Assembly: GCA_945862325.1 (NCBI GenBank) | Contig: CAMAXZ010000003.1 | Span: 124,001-188,000, forward strand | Length of the DNA: 64,000 nt | Source: Klebsiella pneumoniae | Lineage (GTDB): Bacteria > Myxococcota_A > UBA796 > SXON01 | Reading direction: 5' to 3' | Shown: positions 26,320 through 34,272 of the stretch, piece by piece | How the letters are laid out: the number at the start of each line of letters is the position of its first letter | Numbering within the stretch: position 1 is the first letter of the stretch | Program-made: the position numbers and the translations under genes | Notes under the pieces: model-generated | What the model was told of the DNA's origin: nothing | The model's input: only the letters and a program-made list of their open reading frames with translations | The model's database searches: none

Positions 26320-27521
26320 AGCTCGCCGGCGAAGGCCTTACGGAGGATGGCGGTCGGTAGGGCAGAGACTTCGTCGAGGGCCAGTTCACCGCGAAGCGCG
26401 TCGCAGGCCTGCCGAACGCCGGCGAACTTCGCCGCCATTGCGCGCTGTACGTCCAACGGGGGAAGCGGAATCGGCATTTTCGCGATCTCCTCGGAGTTGA
26501 TGTTCACCATCCCGATCGCGCGCCTTGCGGTGCGGAGCACGTACTCGCGACCCACGCGGCTGTTGATCACGAAGCTCACAAACTCTGGAAGCGCCTTCCC
26601 TTGATTCACGATGAGGCGCACGAGGTAGGAGGCGAACACCGCGTCGGGAGGAATTTCGCCGACGCAGGCCGCTTTGCCGACCAACTCAAGACTGTTTGTC
26701 CGATTGATTAGGATATCACCGGATCGAAGGGCGTACTTTCGGATCTCCGCCGGAGGGAGTTCCACAGTCTTCATGTCGCCGTGAACAAGGCGGCCACGCT
26801 GGATGTTTCCCATCCGGTACACGGGGACGCCCGCGCCGGTGAGGGAGGCCTTCTGGGACGTCCCGTACTGCGAGCGCGAGAGGACCTTACCCAGCTCGGT
26901 CGTGGGCGTGCCCGCTGGGAGAGTGCTGAGAAGGTCCGCGACGAGCGCAGCCTCCACCACATCCGCCTCCGCGGCGGTTTCACCCCTCAGCGCCCGAACT
27001 TCGTCGACACGCGCCATCGCGGCGCGAATGCGCGCCACGATTCGCCGCTGCTCCAGCAGCGGCGGCAACGGCACGATGGCGTCCAGCACGTCCCCGTCCG
27101 AGACGGCGGGGTAGCTCGCGCCACGCATCTTCGGCGTCACCTGATCGAGGAGATCCTTCGACGTGGCGAGGAAGAAAGCCCAATCGGGATCCAGCGCCTT
27201 GCCAGGGCGGATCACACAAAATCCGGTGGAGCAAACGGCGCCGTCCCAAGCGGGGGTGATCGCTGCCACCGAACGCAGGTACGGGCGCGTGGTCGCGAAG
27301 ATCACGTCGCCGGTTCGTACGAGCTTGCGCGCTCGGCTGGGCGCGTCGGCGCCCGCCACCTCGTTGCAGGTCTGGACGGAGTACGACTCGTTGGAGACGC
27401 AGGAGATGTCGATATAGCGGATGATCACCTCCGGCCTGCGTGCCGGATCGATCGTCTCCTTAGCGAGGCAGAGGTCACCGAGGCGCCGCTTCGGCCAGGG
27501 TGCGTAGTCAAAGGCAGTCAT
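26316..27521 (-). CDS. hsdS: Type I restriction specificity subunit HsdS
   Basis: This 401-residue specificity subunit has two target-recognition domains. TRD1 opens with WPKRRLGDLCLAKETID and contains TGDVIFATTRPYLR. TRD2 opens near residue 205 with a TELGKVLSRSQYG segment and contains SGDILINRTNSLELVGKA. Each domain is followed by the conserved helical spacer (VPLPPLLEQRRIVARI; IPLPPLDVQRAMAAKF). It would direct HsdM and HsdR to a bipartite sequence that cannot be read from the gene. It overlaps hsdM upstream and the methyltransferase-STAND fusion downstream by four bases each. Confidence 0.92.
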   Translation of the reverse strand: MTAFDYAPWPKRRLGDLCLAKETIDPARRPEVIIRYIDISCVSNESYSVQTCNEVAGADAPSRARKLVRTGDVIFATTRPYLRSVAAITPAWDGAVCSTGFCVIRPGKALDPDWAFFLATSKDLLDQVTPKMRGASYPAVSDGDVLDAIVPLPPLLEQRRIVARIRAAMARVDEVRALRGETAAEADVVEAALVADLLSTLPAGTPTTELGKVLSRSQYGTSQKASLTGAGVPVYRMGNIQRGRLVHGDMKTVELPPAEIRKYALRSGDILINRTNSLELVGKAACVGEIPPDAVFASYLVRLIVNQGKALPEFVSFVINSRVGREYVLRTARRAIGMVNINSEEIAKMPIPLPPLDVQRAMAAKFAGVRQACDALRGELALDEVSALPTAILRKAFAGEL

Positions 27522-29002
27522 CCCTCCCCCTCCAGCATCCCTTCCAGCTCGCCAAGCAGCTCAAGGATGCGCTGCTCTTTCACCTGAATCGACCGCACCA
27601 ACTCCAACGCCGGCCGGTGTTCGTAATCGTCCTTTCGGTTTGGGTTTCGCGCCGTGAGATCCCAGCCGCGCTTCTCGATGTCGGCTACAGGCACGGTCCA
27701 GGCGTTCTCGCCGAGGACCTGGTGCTCCCACTTCGCCAGGAAGTCAGGAATTTGGTTGCCGGAAATGGGCTTCCTTGTCTGCTTCAAGTCGAACCCGTCG
27801 TTAGTGAGTTCGTAGTACCAGACCGTCTCGGTCTTGCGACCATCCATCGGCCTATCGAAGAAAAGCACGTTCGTCTTCACGCCGGTATACGGCAGGAAGC
27901 ACCCAGCCGGCAGCGAGAGCACCGTGTGGAGGCGGCACTCACGTACGAGCTTTTCGCGCACCTTCGCATCAGGGCCACCGCGGAACAGCACCCCTTCGGG
28001 CACGATCACCGCAGCGCGGCCGCCCTTGGCCAAGTTCGCGAGAATGTGCTGGACGAACAGTATCTCCGTAGAGCCGGAGCGGACCGTGAAGTTGTCCTGG
28101 TTGTCCTTTGCCATCTTCCCGCCGTAGGGCGGGTTCGACAGGATCACATGGTACTTGGCCTTCTCCGTGACGTTCGACTGGTGAACTTCGAGCGTGTTGG
28201 CCAATTCGAGCCCCGCGCCTTCGATGCCATGGAGAAGCATGCTCATGCTGCCGAGCAGGTAGGTCAGCGGCTTGTTCTCCAGCCCGAAAAAGGTCCCGTT
28301 CTGGAACTTCTCCAGATCGGTCGCCGCCATCTGCGGCGTGTGGTTGCGGATGTACTCGGCTGCCTCGACGAGGAAGCCGCCGGTGCCGAAACAGGGGTCG
28401 TAGACACGGTCGCCGAGGCGGGGCCGAACGACCTGGACCATCGCCCGAATGACGTGCCGCTGGGTGTAGAACTCGCCCGCGTACCCGGCCGAGTCGGAGG
28501 CCACGTCCTTGAGGAGCCCCTCGTAGATCTCGGACAGCACGATGATGTCGGTGGTTTCGCGGAAGTCGAGACGATTGACCTGGTTGATCACCTTCGCCAG
28601 ACTCGTCCCCGTTCGGCAGTGGTTTCGCACGGTGGCGAAGATGCGGTTGAACTGCTGCCCGACCGAATCGGAGCCAAGCAGGCGCAACGCCGGCCAGAGC
28701 TTGCCGTCGACGAACGGGATCAGGTCGTCCGGCCGGTTTGTCATCTTCGACCAGCTCGACCACCGCAGATCGGCCGGCAGCCGGTGCCGGTAGGTCTGGT
28801 CAGAGAACTCCGCCTCACCCGCGCGCCGTTCCTCCGCCTCGTCGAATGCCTTCAGGAAGAACATCCACGCGAGCTGCTCGACGTAGTCCCGCGGGTTCAC
28901 CCCGTCTTGGTTCATCGAGTCGCAGGCGTTCTTGACGGCGTTGCGCACGTCCTGCCGCCGGCTCTCCATCCCCGCGGAGAGCGGTTGTCCAGATTGTGCC
29001 AT
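27518..29002 (-). CDS. hsdM: Type I restriction-modification DNA methyltransferase HsdM
   Basis: This 494-residue HsdM is of standard length. It has an N-terminal helical domain (DYVEQLAWMFFLKAFDEAEE), a GEFYTQRHVIRAMV helix, the SAM motif DPCFGTGGF and the catalytic SNPPYGG. The ATG at 29002 has a strong TAGGAG Shine-Dalgarno and lies 8 bases after hsdR. The longer open frame upstream is antisense to hsdR. It forms the modification enzyme with the HsdS downstream. Confidence 0.95.
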   Translation of the reverse strand: MAQSGQPLSAGMESRRQDVRNAVKNACDSMNQDGVNPRDYVEQLAWMFFLKAFDEAEERRAGEAEFSDQTYRHRLPADLRWSSWSKMTNRPDDLIPFVDGKLWPALRLLGSDSVGQQFNRIFATVRNHCRTGTSLAKVINQVNRLDFRETTDIIVLSEIYEGLLKDVASDSAGYAGEFYTQRHVIRAMVQVVRPRLGDRVYDPCFGTGGFLVEAAEYIRNHTPQMAATDLEKFQNGTFFGLENKPLTYLLGSMSMLLHGIEGAGLELANTLEVHQSNVTEKAKYHVILSNPPYGGKMAKDNQDNFTVRSGSTEILFVQHILANLAKGGRAAVIVPEGVLFRGGPDAKVREKLVRECRLHTVLSLPAGCFLPYTGVKTNVLFFDRPMDGRKTETVWYYELTNDGFDLKQTRKPISGNQIPDFLAKWEHQVLGENAWTVPVADIEKRGWDLTARNPNRKDDYEHRPALELVRSIQVKEQRILELLGELEGMLEGEG

Positions 29003-29010
29003 GATAACTC

Positions 29011-31410
29011 CTAGGCCGCCATGGCCACGTACAGGTGCTGTTTGACCGCTTCGAGGTCGGCACGCATACGCGGTGCGCCGCCATAACGGTGGGAGAGAGA
29101 GCTGAATCCGCCGAACAGCTCGACGAACTGGGGCGCGCCGTAGGTCTTGGCGTCTTCGAGGTCGTCGATACCAAAGAGCTCGTAGTGGCCGAGGCACGCG
29201 CTCCAAAAGTCGCGTCGTAGCGAGGGCGCGTCGGGCGTAGGGCCGTTGGCGATCTGCGCGGCACGGTCCGCAGCGACCGCCAGCCGCTCCGCCTGCTTCT
29301 CGGCAGCGACCTGATCCGCACTGAATCCGAGCTGCCCGAGCAGCCACCCGCGGTCCTGCGTCCACAGCCGGTCTGCGCGGTCCTTGCGCAGCGGCACGGC
29401 TGCGAGGTCGAACCCGATCTTGGCGAGGATGTCGACGTCGTCCGCGCCGGCGAGGTCGAGGAAGTGCCTGAAGGCTTGGAGGTGGATGTCCCGCTCCTTG
29501 AGCTGCCCGCAGACCTCCGCGCGCGTCTTTCGGTCGATCCAGAGCGCCAGCAGCTCCTGCACGCTGGTCGGCGAAATGCTTCGGATCACCTCCTTCGACT
29601 GCTCCCGGTAGTCCCCGAAGGGGATCTTCTGCCCGTCGGCGAGGCACACGAACCGGTCCGTTCGCGACAACGAGATCGTGACGCCCGACCCGATGGGCCT
29701 GATGACGCTGCCGCCCCCCGTCCCCGCTCCGGTACCGGCCCCCCCAGTTTTCGCGCCGGTCTTTCCCTTGCTGGCCGGCTTCTGGACGTTTGCGGGGTGC
29801 CCGTCGAACTCGGCGTCCTCCAGCATCGACGCCCCGGAGTAGTCGTAGATCGTGAAGTAGCGCTTGTCGATCCCTGGCTCGTCGCACAGGCGGGTTCCGC
29901 GGCCCTTCATCTGCTTGTACAGGATCGCGCTGCGCAAAGGACGCACGAACACGATGTTCTTGACGTCGGGGGCGTCAAAGCCCGTGGACAACAGGTCGAC
30001 CGTGACCGCAACGCGCGGGCGAGCGCGCCCGACCTCTGCGAAATTGCGCTCCAACTGGTGCGAGTTTCGCTCCGAGCGGGTGATCCGGGCGGCGTAGTCC
30101 GGATCGCCGGAGACTCGCCGAAGCTCGGCGGCCATCACGGCAGCGTGGTTGTCATCCACGCAGAAGATAATGGTCTTCTCCTCGTGTAGGTCGAATTTCT
30201 TGAGGGTCGCGTAAAGATCCTCGGCGATGAACCTCGTGCGATCCGGCATGCGGATGTCGCGCTCGAAGTTCTCGGTCTTGTAGATCTTGCCGTCGAGCGT
30301 GAACCCGCTGTCGTCCACGTTGGTGACTCGCTGTTCCAGCAGGTAGGGGACGAGATACCCGTCCTCGATCGCCTGCTTCAGCGAGTAGGTGTAAAGCGGA
30401 GCCCCGAAATACTCGTAGGTGTCGCGCCGCTTCTCCACGACGGTCATTTCCCGCGATTCGAGTTCAAGCTCACGCGGAGTCGCGGTAAGGCCCAGCTGGA
30501 AGGCCGAGCCGAAGTGCTCCAGCACACCAAACCAGTCGCCGAACCCCGACCGGTGGCACTCGTCCACGACGACAAGGTCGAAGAAGTCGGGTGGGAAGTG
30601 CTCGAACACCTTCTTCCCGTCCAGTTCCTCGTCAAGGTTCTGGTAGTTGGCGAAGAAGACCTTGCCGACGAGATGGTTCTTGTTGGCGACCAACTCGGAG
30701 TCGACTACAACCCGGTCGTGCCGCGAGAACCCGGAGAAAGCCCGGTACGCCTGCCCCTTGAGGCTGTTGCGGTCCGTGAGGAACAGCACGCGGTTGTTCT
30801 TGAGCGCCCTCCCTTCCATGAGCTTCCAGGCGAGCTGGAAGATGGTGAACGTCTTGCCCGTGCCCGTTGCCATCAGGAGCATCGCGCGGCGGCGCTCCTG
30901 GCTGAAGGCGTAAAGCACCTCGAAGATCGCCATCTCCTGGTAGGGGCGGACGCGCTTGCGGGTGACCTGGTCGATGTACCAGCCCGCCTCGAACGTCGCG
31001 TACCACTCCTGCGGGATCGTGTTCCGGCCCATCCGGTGCAGGATGTCGCCCGGCGTGGGCGGCGCGGTGAGGTGCTCGTGTTCCTGGGTCTCGTTGTCCG
31101 TCAGGATCCACGTCGAGCCGTTGGTCGCCACGGAGAAGCGGATCCCGAGCCGCCGGGCGTACCGGGAGCCTTGCTGGACACCGTCGGCGGCATCTTCGCC
31201 CTCGGCCTTGGCTTCGAGCACGGCGAGGGGCATGTTCCAGAGCCGAAGGACGTAGTCGGCGACGATCTTCTGCGACTCGTCGTACATCCGTTCGCCGGTG
31301 AGGTTCACCCGCCCTGGCCCGATGACCACCTGCGAGTCGAAAGCCCACTTCGCCAAGGCGAGCGCGGGCTCGATCACTTCGCGGCAGGTTGCGGCTTCAA
31401 GGCGACTCAT
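29011..31410 (-). CDS. hsdR: Type I restriction endonuclease subunit HsdR
   Basis: This 799-residue HsdR has a nuclease domain (PLAVLEAKAE with the E-x-K signature near residue 65), then an SF2 translocase with Walker A ATGTGKTF, the DECH box (VVVDECHRS), motif III (LGLTATP) and motif VI (QMKGRGTR). A Gly/Thr-rich linker lies near residue 560, followed by a C-terminal helical domain. ATG 31410 lies 31 bases downstream of a consensus sigma-54 promoter, giving a leader of about 20 bases. This is the first gene of the leftward operon, which is unusual because restriction genes are rarely under sigma-54. Confidence 0.93.
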   Translation of the reverse strand: MSRLEAATCREVIEPALALAKWAFDSQVVIGPGRVNLTGERMYDESQKIVADYVLRLWNMPLAVLEAKAEGEDAADGVQQGSRYARRLGIRFSVATNGSTWILTDNETQEHEHLTAPPTPGDILHRMGRNTIPQEWYATFEAGWYIDQVTRKRVRPYQEMAIFEVLYAFSQERRRAMLLMATGTGKTFTIFQLAWKLMEGRALKNNRVLFLTDRNSLKGQAYRAFSGFSRHDRVVVDSELVANKNHLVGKVFFANYQNLDEELDGKKVFEHFPPDFFDLVVVDECHRSGFGDWFGVLEHFGSAFQLGLTATPRELELESREMTVVEKRRDTYEYFGAPLYTYSLKQAIEDGYLVPYLLEQRVTNVDDSGFTLDGKIYKTENFERDIRMPDRTRFIAEDLYATLKKFDLHEEKTIIFCVDDNHAAVMAAELRRVSGDPDYAARITRSERNSHQLERNFAEVGRARPRVAVTVDLLSTGFDAPDVKNIVFVRPLRSAILYKQMKGRGTRLCDEPGIDKRYFTIYDYSGASMLEDAEFDGHPANVQKPASKGKTGAKTGGAGTGAGTGGGSVIRPIGSGVTISLSRTDRFVCLADGQKIPFGDYREQSKEVIRSISPTSVQELLALWIDRKTRAEVCGQLKERDIHLQAFRHFLDLAGADDVDILAKIGFDLAAVPLRKDRADRLWTQDRGWLLGQLGFSADQVAAEKQAERLAVAADRAAQIANGPTPDAPSLRRDFWSACLGHYELFGIDDLEDAKTYGAPQFVELFGGFSSLSHRYGGAPRMRADLEAVKQHLYVAMAA

Positions 31411-31440
31411 GAGGGGACGATTCCGGTTGCGGACATTGTA

Positions 31441-31456
31441 AGCAAGGGGCGTGCCA
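31441..31456 (-). promoter_or_regulatory. Sigma-54 promoter of the hsdR operon
   Basis: On the minus strand the bases read TGGCAC-GCCCC-TTGCT, an exact match to the sigma-54 -24/-12 consensus with correct spacing. Transcription should begin near 31430, about 20 bases before the hsdR ATG. The element starts immediately after the stop codon of the sigma-54 activator gene. It is nearly identical to the plus-strand element at 33182-33197. I noticed no other full match to this pattern when reading the window. Confidence 0.88.
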
Positions 31457-32884
31457 TCAGGTTTCAACTCCGTAGCGCTTGAGCCAGCCGGTGAGAGTCT
31501 GGTAGCTTCCAAGCCCGAGAAGTTTCGCAGCCTGGGTCTTGTTGCCGCCCGCATCCACCATGGCCCGGGCCACATGGTGGCGCGCAAGATCCGCAAGGAC
31601 TTCGCGGATGTCGAAGTCGGGGGACCACGGCGCTGCTGCGGGCCCGGTCTCCGGGTCGAGGCCGGTAGAAAGCAGTGAATCGCGGATGTCAGCCGTGCTG
31701 ACCTCGGCCGCGGGCGACCAGATCGCCGCCCGGCGGAGGGTGTTGACGAGTTCCCGGACGTTCCCCGGCCAGCGGTGGGCCACAAGAATACTTCTTGCGC
31801 CCTCGGAGAGCGTCTTGTGTTCGAAGCCAGGTTCTCCACGGTTCTCGTCGTTCACCATGGCCATGCAGTGATCGAGGAGAAGGCCAAGATCATCGCCACG
31901 CTCCCGCAGTGCGGGGAGCTTCAGCACGGCCACGGCCAAGCGGTAGAACAGGTCTTCGCGGAAGCGCCGCTCCCGCGCGGCCTGGAGAAGATCGATGTTC
32001 GTGGCCGCGATGATCCGCACATCAACGTGGATCTCGCGAGTCGAGCCCACCCGGGTGATCTTGCCGTCGTTCAGCGCCCGAAGGAGCTTGACCTGTGCGG
32101 CGGCGGGCAGCTCGCCGAGTTCATCGAGAAACAGCGTGCCCCCGGCAGCTTCCTCGAAGTACCCGGCGCGCGGCCGGTCGGCACCCGTGAAAGCGCCGCG
32201 CTCGTACCCGAAGAGGGTCGACTCCACTAGCGCCTCCGGGATGGCGCCGCAGTTCACCGGGAGGAACGGCTTCCCGCGCCGGGGGCTCGCCTCGTGGATG
32301 GCGCGGGCTAGCAGCTCCTTGCCCGTGCCCGACTCGCCCCCGATGAGCACCGGAATGCTGCGGGCCGCGGCGTGTTTCGCGCGGGTGACCACCGACGCCA
32401 TGGCCTCGCAGCCGTAAACGATGTCGCCGAACCGTGCGGTCGCGGGCGGTCCTGCCGCCGCGCGGTCGCGAAGGCGGGCGTCAGGCCCGGCGAGGAGGTC
32501 AGGCAGGAAGGTGCCGGAGATGTCGAAGGGCAGCGACGCTACCTCGACGCCCTTCTGGCGGGAGGATTGGATCAGGCGAGCGGGGAACCTCGTCTTCCCG
32601 AGGATCACCCACACTGCCGCCATCGCTGGGGTGCCGGGGCTCAGGTGAAACGTGAGGCTCGCGTTGCGCGCGCCGTCGAGCGCCGCGGTCACGGCGGCGC
32701 TAGCTGCCTCGTAGATCGGACCGAACGCCGTGGGAGACGGAAGCGCGGCGGGGATCGGCGTCACCTTCTGGGTCCGCGCGGCCAACCACGTGACATAGGC
32801 AGCCGTGCGCTCGTCGCCCCAGTCGGAGAGGAGGTGCACGGCGGTGTAGGGCTCGAATTCGACCGCCTGCCCGATCGGCCCCAT
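31457..32884 (-). CDS. Sigma-54-dependent activator with RtcR-like CARF-type sensor domain
   Basis: This bacterial enhancer-binding protein is at least 475 residues long. The N-terminal 150 residues resemble the CARF-type sensor of RtcR relatives (GPIGQAVEF, HLLSDWGDE, LTFHLSPGTPAMAAVWVILG, ISGTFLPDLL). The AAA+ domain has Walker A GESGTGKE (183-190), the sigma-54 contact loop GAFTGAD (230-236), Walker B LFLDELGELP and an R-finger region. A Fis-type HTH ends the protein (NKTQAAKLLGLGSYQTL). In frame upstream of the ATG lies HLLFAWLGKTDLDASGGDE, which matches the usual start of this family, yet no ATG, GTG or TTG precedes it. A CTG at 32968 is a candidate start. The gene lies between two sigma-54 promoters and probably drives both operons on binding a nucleotide or RNA-end signal. 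Confidence 0.9.
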   Translation of the reverse strand: MGPIGQAVEFEPYTAVHLLSDWGDERTAAYVTWLAARTQKVTPIPAALPSPTAFGPIYEAASAAVTAALDGARNASLTFHLSPGTPAMAAVWVILGKTRFPARLIQSSRQKGVEVASLPFDISGTFLPDLLAGPDARLRDRAAAGPPATARFGDIVYGCEAMASVVTRAKHAAARSIPVLIGGESGTGKELLARAIHEASPRRGKPFLPVNCGAIPEALVESTLFGYERGAFTGADRPRAGYFEEAAGGTLFLDELGELPAAAQVKLLRALNDGKITRVGSTREIHVDVRIIAATNIDLLQAARERRFREDLFYRLAVAVLKLPALRERGDDLGLLLDHCMAMVNDENRGEPGFEHKTLSEGARSILVAHRWPGNVRELVNTLRRAAIWSPAAEVSTADIRDSLLSTGLDPETGPAAAPWSPDFDIREVLADLARHHVARAMVDAGGNKTQAAKLLGLGSYQTLTGWLKRYGVET

Positions 32885-33047
32885 CCCCGCACGCTCGTCG
32901 CCGCCAGAGGCGTCGAGGTCGGTCTTGCCGAGCCAGGCGAACAGGAGGTGAGGAGGGGGGCGGGGCAGAAGAGACCTTGTGGAGCGAACGCAGTCCTTAT
33001 GCCGGGGCGGCGCTCGCCGCAGCGCCCGGGTCGTCTATCCACCCGCA

Positions 33048-33061
33048 ACAAGTATTCTTGT
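33048..33061. promoter_or_regulatory. Candidate upstream activator site (ACAAG-N4-CTTGT)
   Basis: A perfect 5-base-arm inverted repeat lies 120 bases upstream of the -24 box, the normal distance for enhancer-binding protein sites. It falls in the 394-base gap between the activator gene and the CD-NTase gene (32885-33278). I see nothing else in that gap except the sigma-54 promoter and the possible 5' extension of the activator. Confidence 0.45.
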
Positions 33062-33181
33062 GCCGAGGAAATTATGTTGTACCCTCCGTGCGTCGCGATG
33101 GTCCTTCGGATGCCCCGATTTCCACTCATAATGCGCCATCATCCTCAATGGCAGCCCTCCGCCGTTTCGATGGGACAGCCA

Positions 33182-33197
33182 TGGCACGGCTCTTGCT
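33182..33197 (+). promoter_or_regulatory. Sigma-54 promoter of the CBASS-like operon
   Basis: TGGCAC-GGCTC-TTGCT is an exact -24/-12 match with correct spacing. Transcription should start near 33208, about 70 bases before the CD-NTase ATG at 33279. It points away from the activator gene and mirrors the hsdR promoter at 31441-31456, differing mainly in the spacer. Confidence 0.88.
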
Positions 33198-33278
33198 CTA
33201 GCCATTCGAAGGAAAGTGCCGGCATACGGCTTGTCGTTCGATGGTGGGCGATTATCCGTGCCCGGAAGGGAGTTTTGC

Positions 33279-34268
33279 ATGCAGACGGTCTCACAAGCAA
33301 TGGACGCGTTCATCTCTTCACTCAAGATCGCGTCCTGCGACACAGACAAGGACGGCGAGCGGTGCGGGAAGTGCACCCGGTGCGACGCGACACGACAGCG
33401 TGATCTGATCCGCGGCCATCTCGAGGCCGCCTTCTCGGTGAACGAGTTCCTCATCTCGGGCTCGTTCAAACGCCACACCGCCATCAGGCCCTTGAACGAC
33501 ATCGACCTCTTCGTCGTCCTCGATCGCGATCGACACAGCGATCTCGCCTCGGCCGCCCCCATCGAGACATTGAAGGCGGTGCAGGATGTGCTCGACAAGG
33601 CCTACCCCACGAAAGAGCACCCGATCCTCCAGGGTCGCTCCGTGAACATCGAGTTCGTCGGCACAGGGCTCGCCTTCGACGTAGTTCCCGCCTTCGCGGT
33701 GTCAGGTGAGCAGTACACCATTCCGGACCGCGACACGAACCGGTGGATCCACACCAACCCCAGGTTGCACGCCGAGCACAGCACCGAGGCGAACGAGCGC
33801 GCCGGGAAAATGGCCAAGCCGCTGGTGAAGGCGCTCAAGCACTGGAATCGACAGCACGACCCGAAGCCGGTGCGCTCGTTCCACCTCGAGCTGATGGTCT
33901 ACGACGTCCTGCGCTCGCAGCCCGAGTCCCACGCCAAGGGCATCGCCTATCTGCTCCACCGCCTCGGCGATCGCGTGTTGACCAGGATGCCCGAGCCGGC
34001 CGGGATCGGCCCGGACGTCGACGAGCGGCTGACGGACGGGGAGAGGGCGCGCGCCCGAAAGCTCTTCCTGGACGGCGCCGCAGCCGCCGACCGCGCCCTG
34101 GAGCGCGCGGCAGCGGGGCACCCTGGTGAAGCTCACTTCGTCTGGAGGCAGCTCCTGGGGAGCGAGTACCCCGAGAAGGGGACGCCGCCCGATAGCAAGG
34201 GTTCCGCGCCGTCCATCATCGTCGGCGGTGCCCGTGCGACAGACGCGCCGACCCGTCGGTTCGGCTAG
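33279..34268 (+). CDS. CD-NTase (CBASS cyclic-oligonucleotide synthase)
   Basis: This 329-residue nucleotidyltransferase has the GS motif (G61-S62 in ISGSFKRHTAIR), the metal-binding pair D74-x-D76 (NDIDLFVVLD) and third aspartate D134 (AFDVVPAF), as in bacterial cGAS/DncV-like enzymes. It should make a cyclic or linear oligonucleotide alarm signal on infection. Four cysteines (20, 29, 32, 35) before the catalytic core may bind zinc. The C-terminus is ...PTRRFG, ending in glycine, as expected for a substrate of Cap2 conjugation. ATG 33279 has a GGAAGGGAG Shine-Dalgarno. An upstream ATG at 33216 lacks one. The gene is first in a four-gene operon under the sigma-54 promoter. Confidence 0.9.
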   Translation: MQTVSQAMDAFISSLKIASCDTDKDGERCGKCTRCDATRQRDLIRGHLEAAFSVNEFLISGSFKRHTAIRPLNDIDLFVVLDRDRHSDLASAAPIETLKAVQDVLDKAYPTKEHPILQGRSVNIEFVGTGLAFDVVPAFAVSGEQYTIPDRDTNRWIHTNPRLHAEHSTEANERAGKMAKPLVKALKHWNRQHDPKPVRSFHLELMVYDVLRSQPESHAKGIAYLLHRLGDRVLTRMPEPAGIGPDVDERLTDGERARARKLFLDGAAAADRALERAAAGHPGEAHFVWRQLLGSEYPEKGTPPDSKGSAPSIIVGGARATDAPTRRFG

Positions 34269-34272
34269 GAGC

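Noticed and set aside
29003-29887. Upstream extension of the HsdM frame
   Set aside because: Overlaps the HsdR C-terminus in a shifted frame with no HsdM-like sequence; the ATG at 29002 has a strong Shine-Dalgarno.
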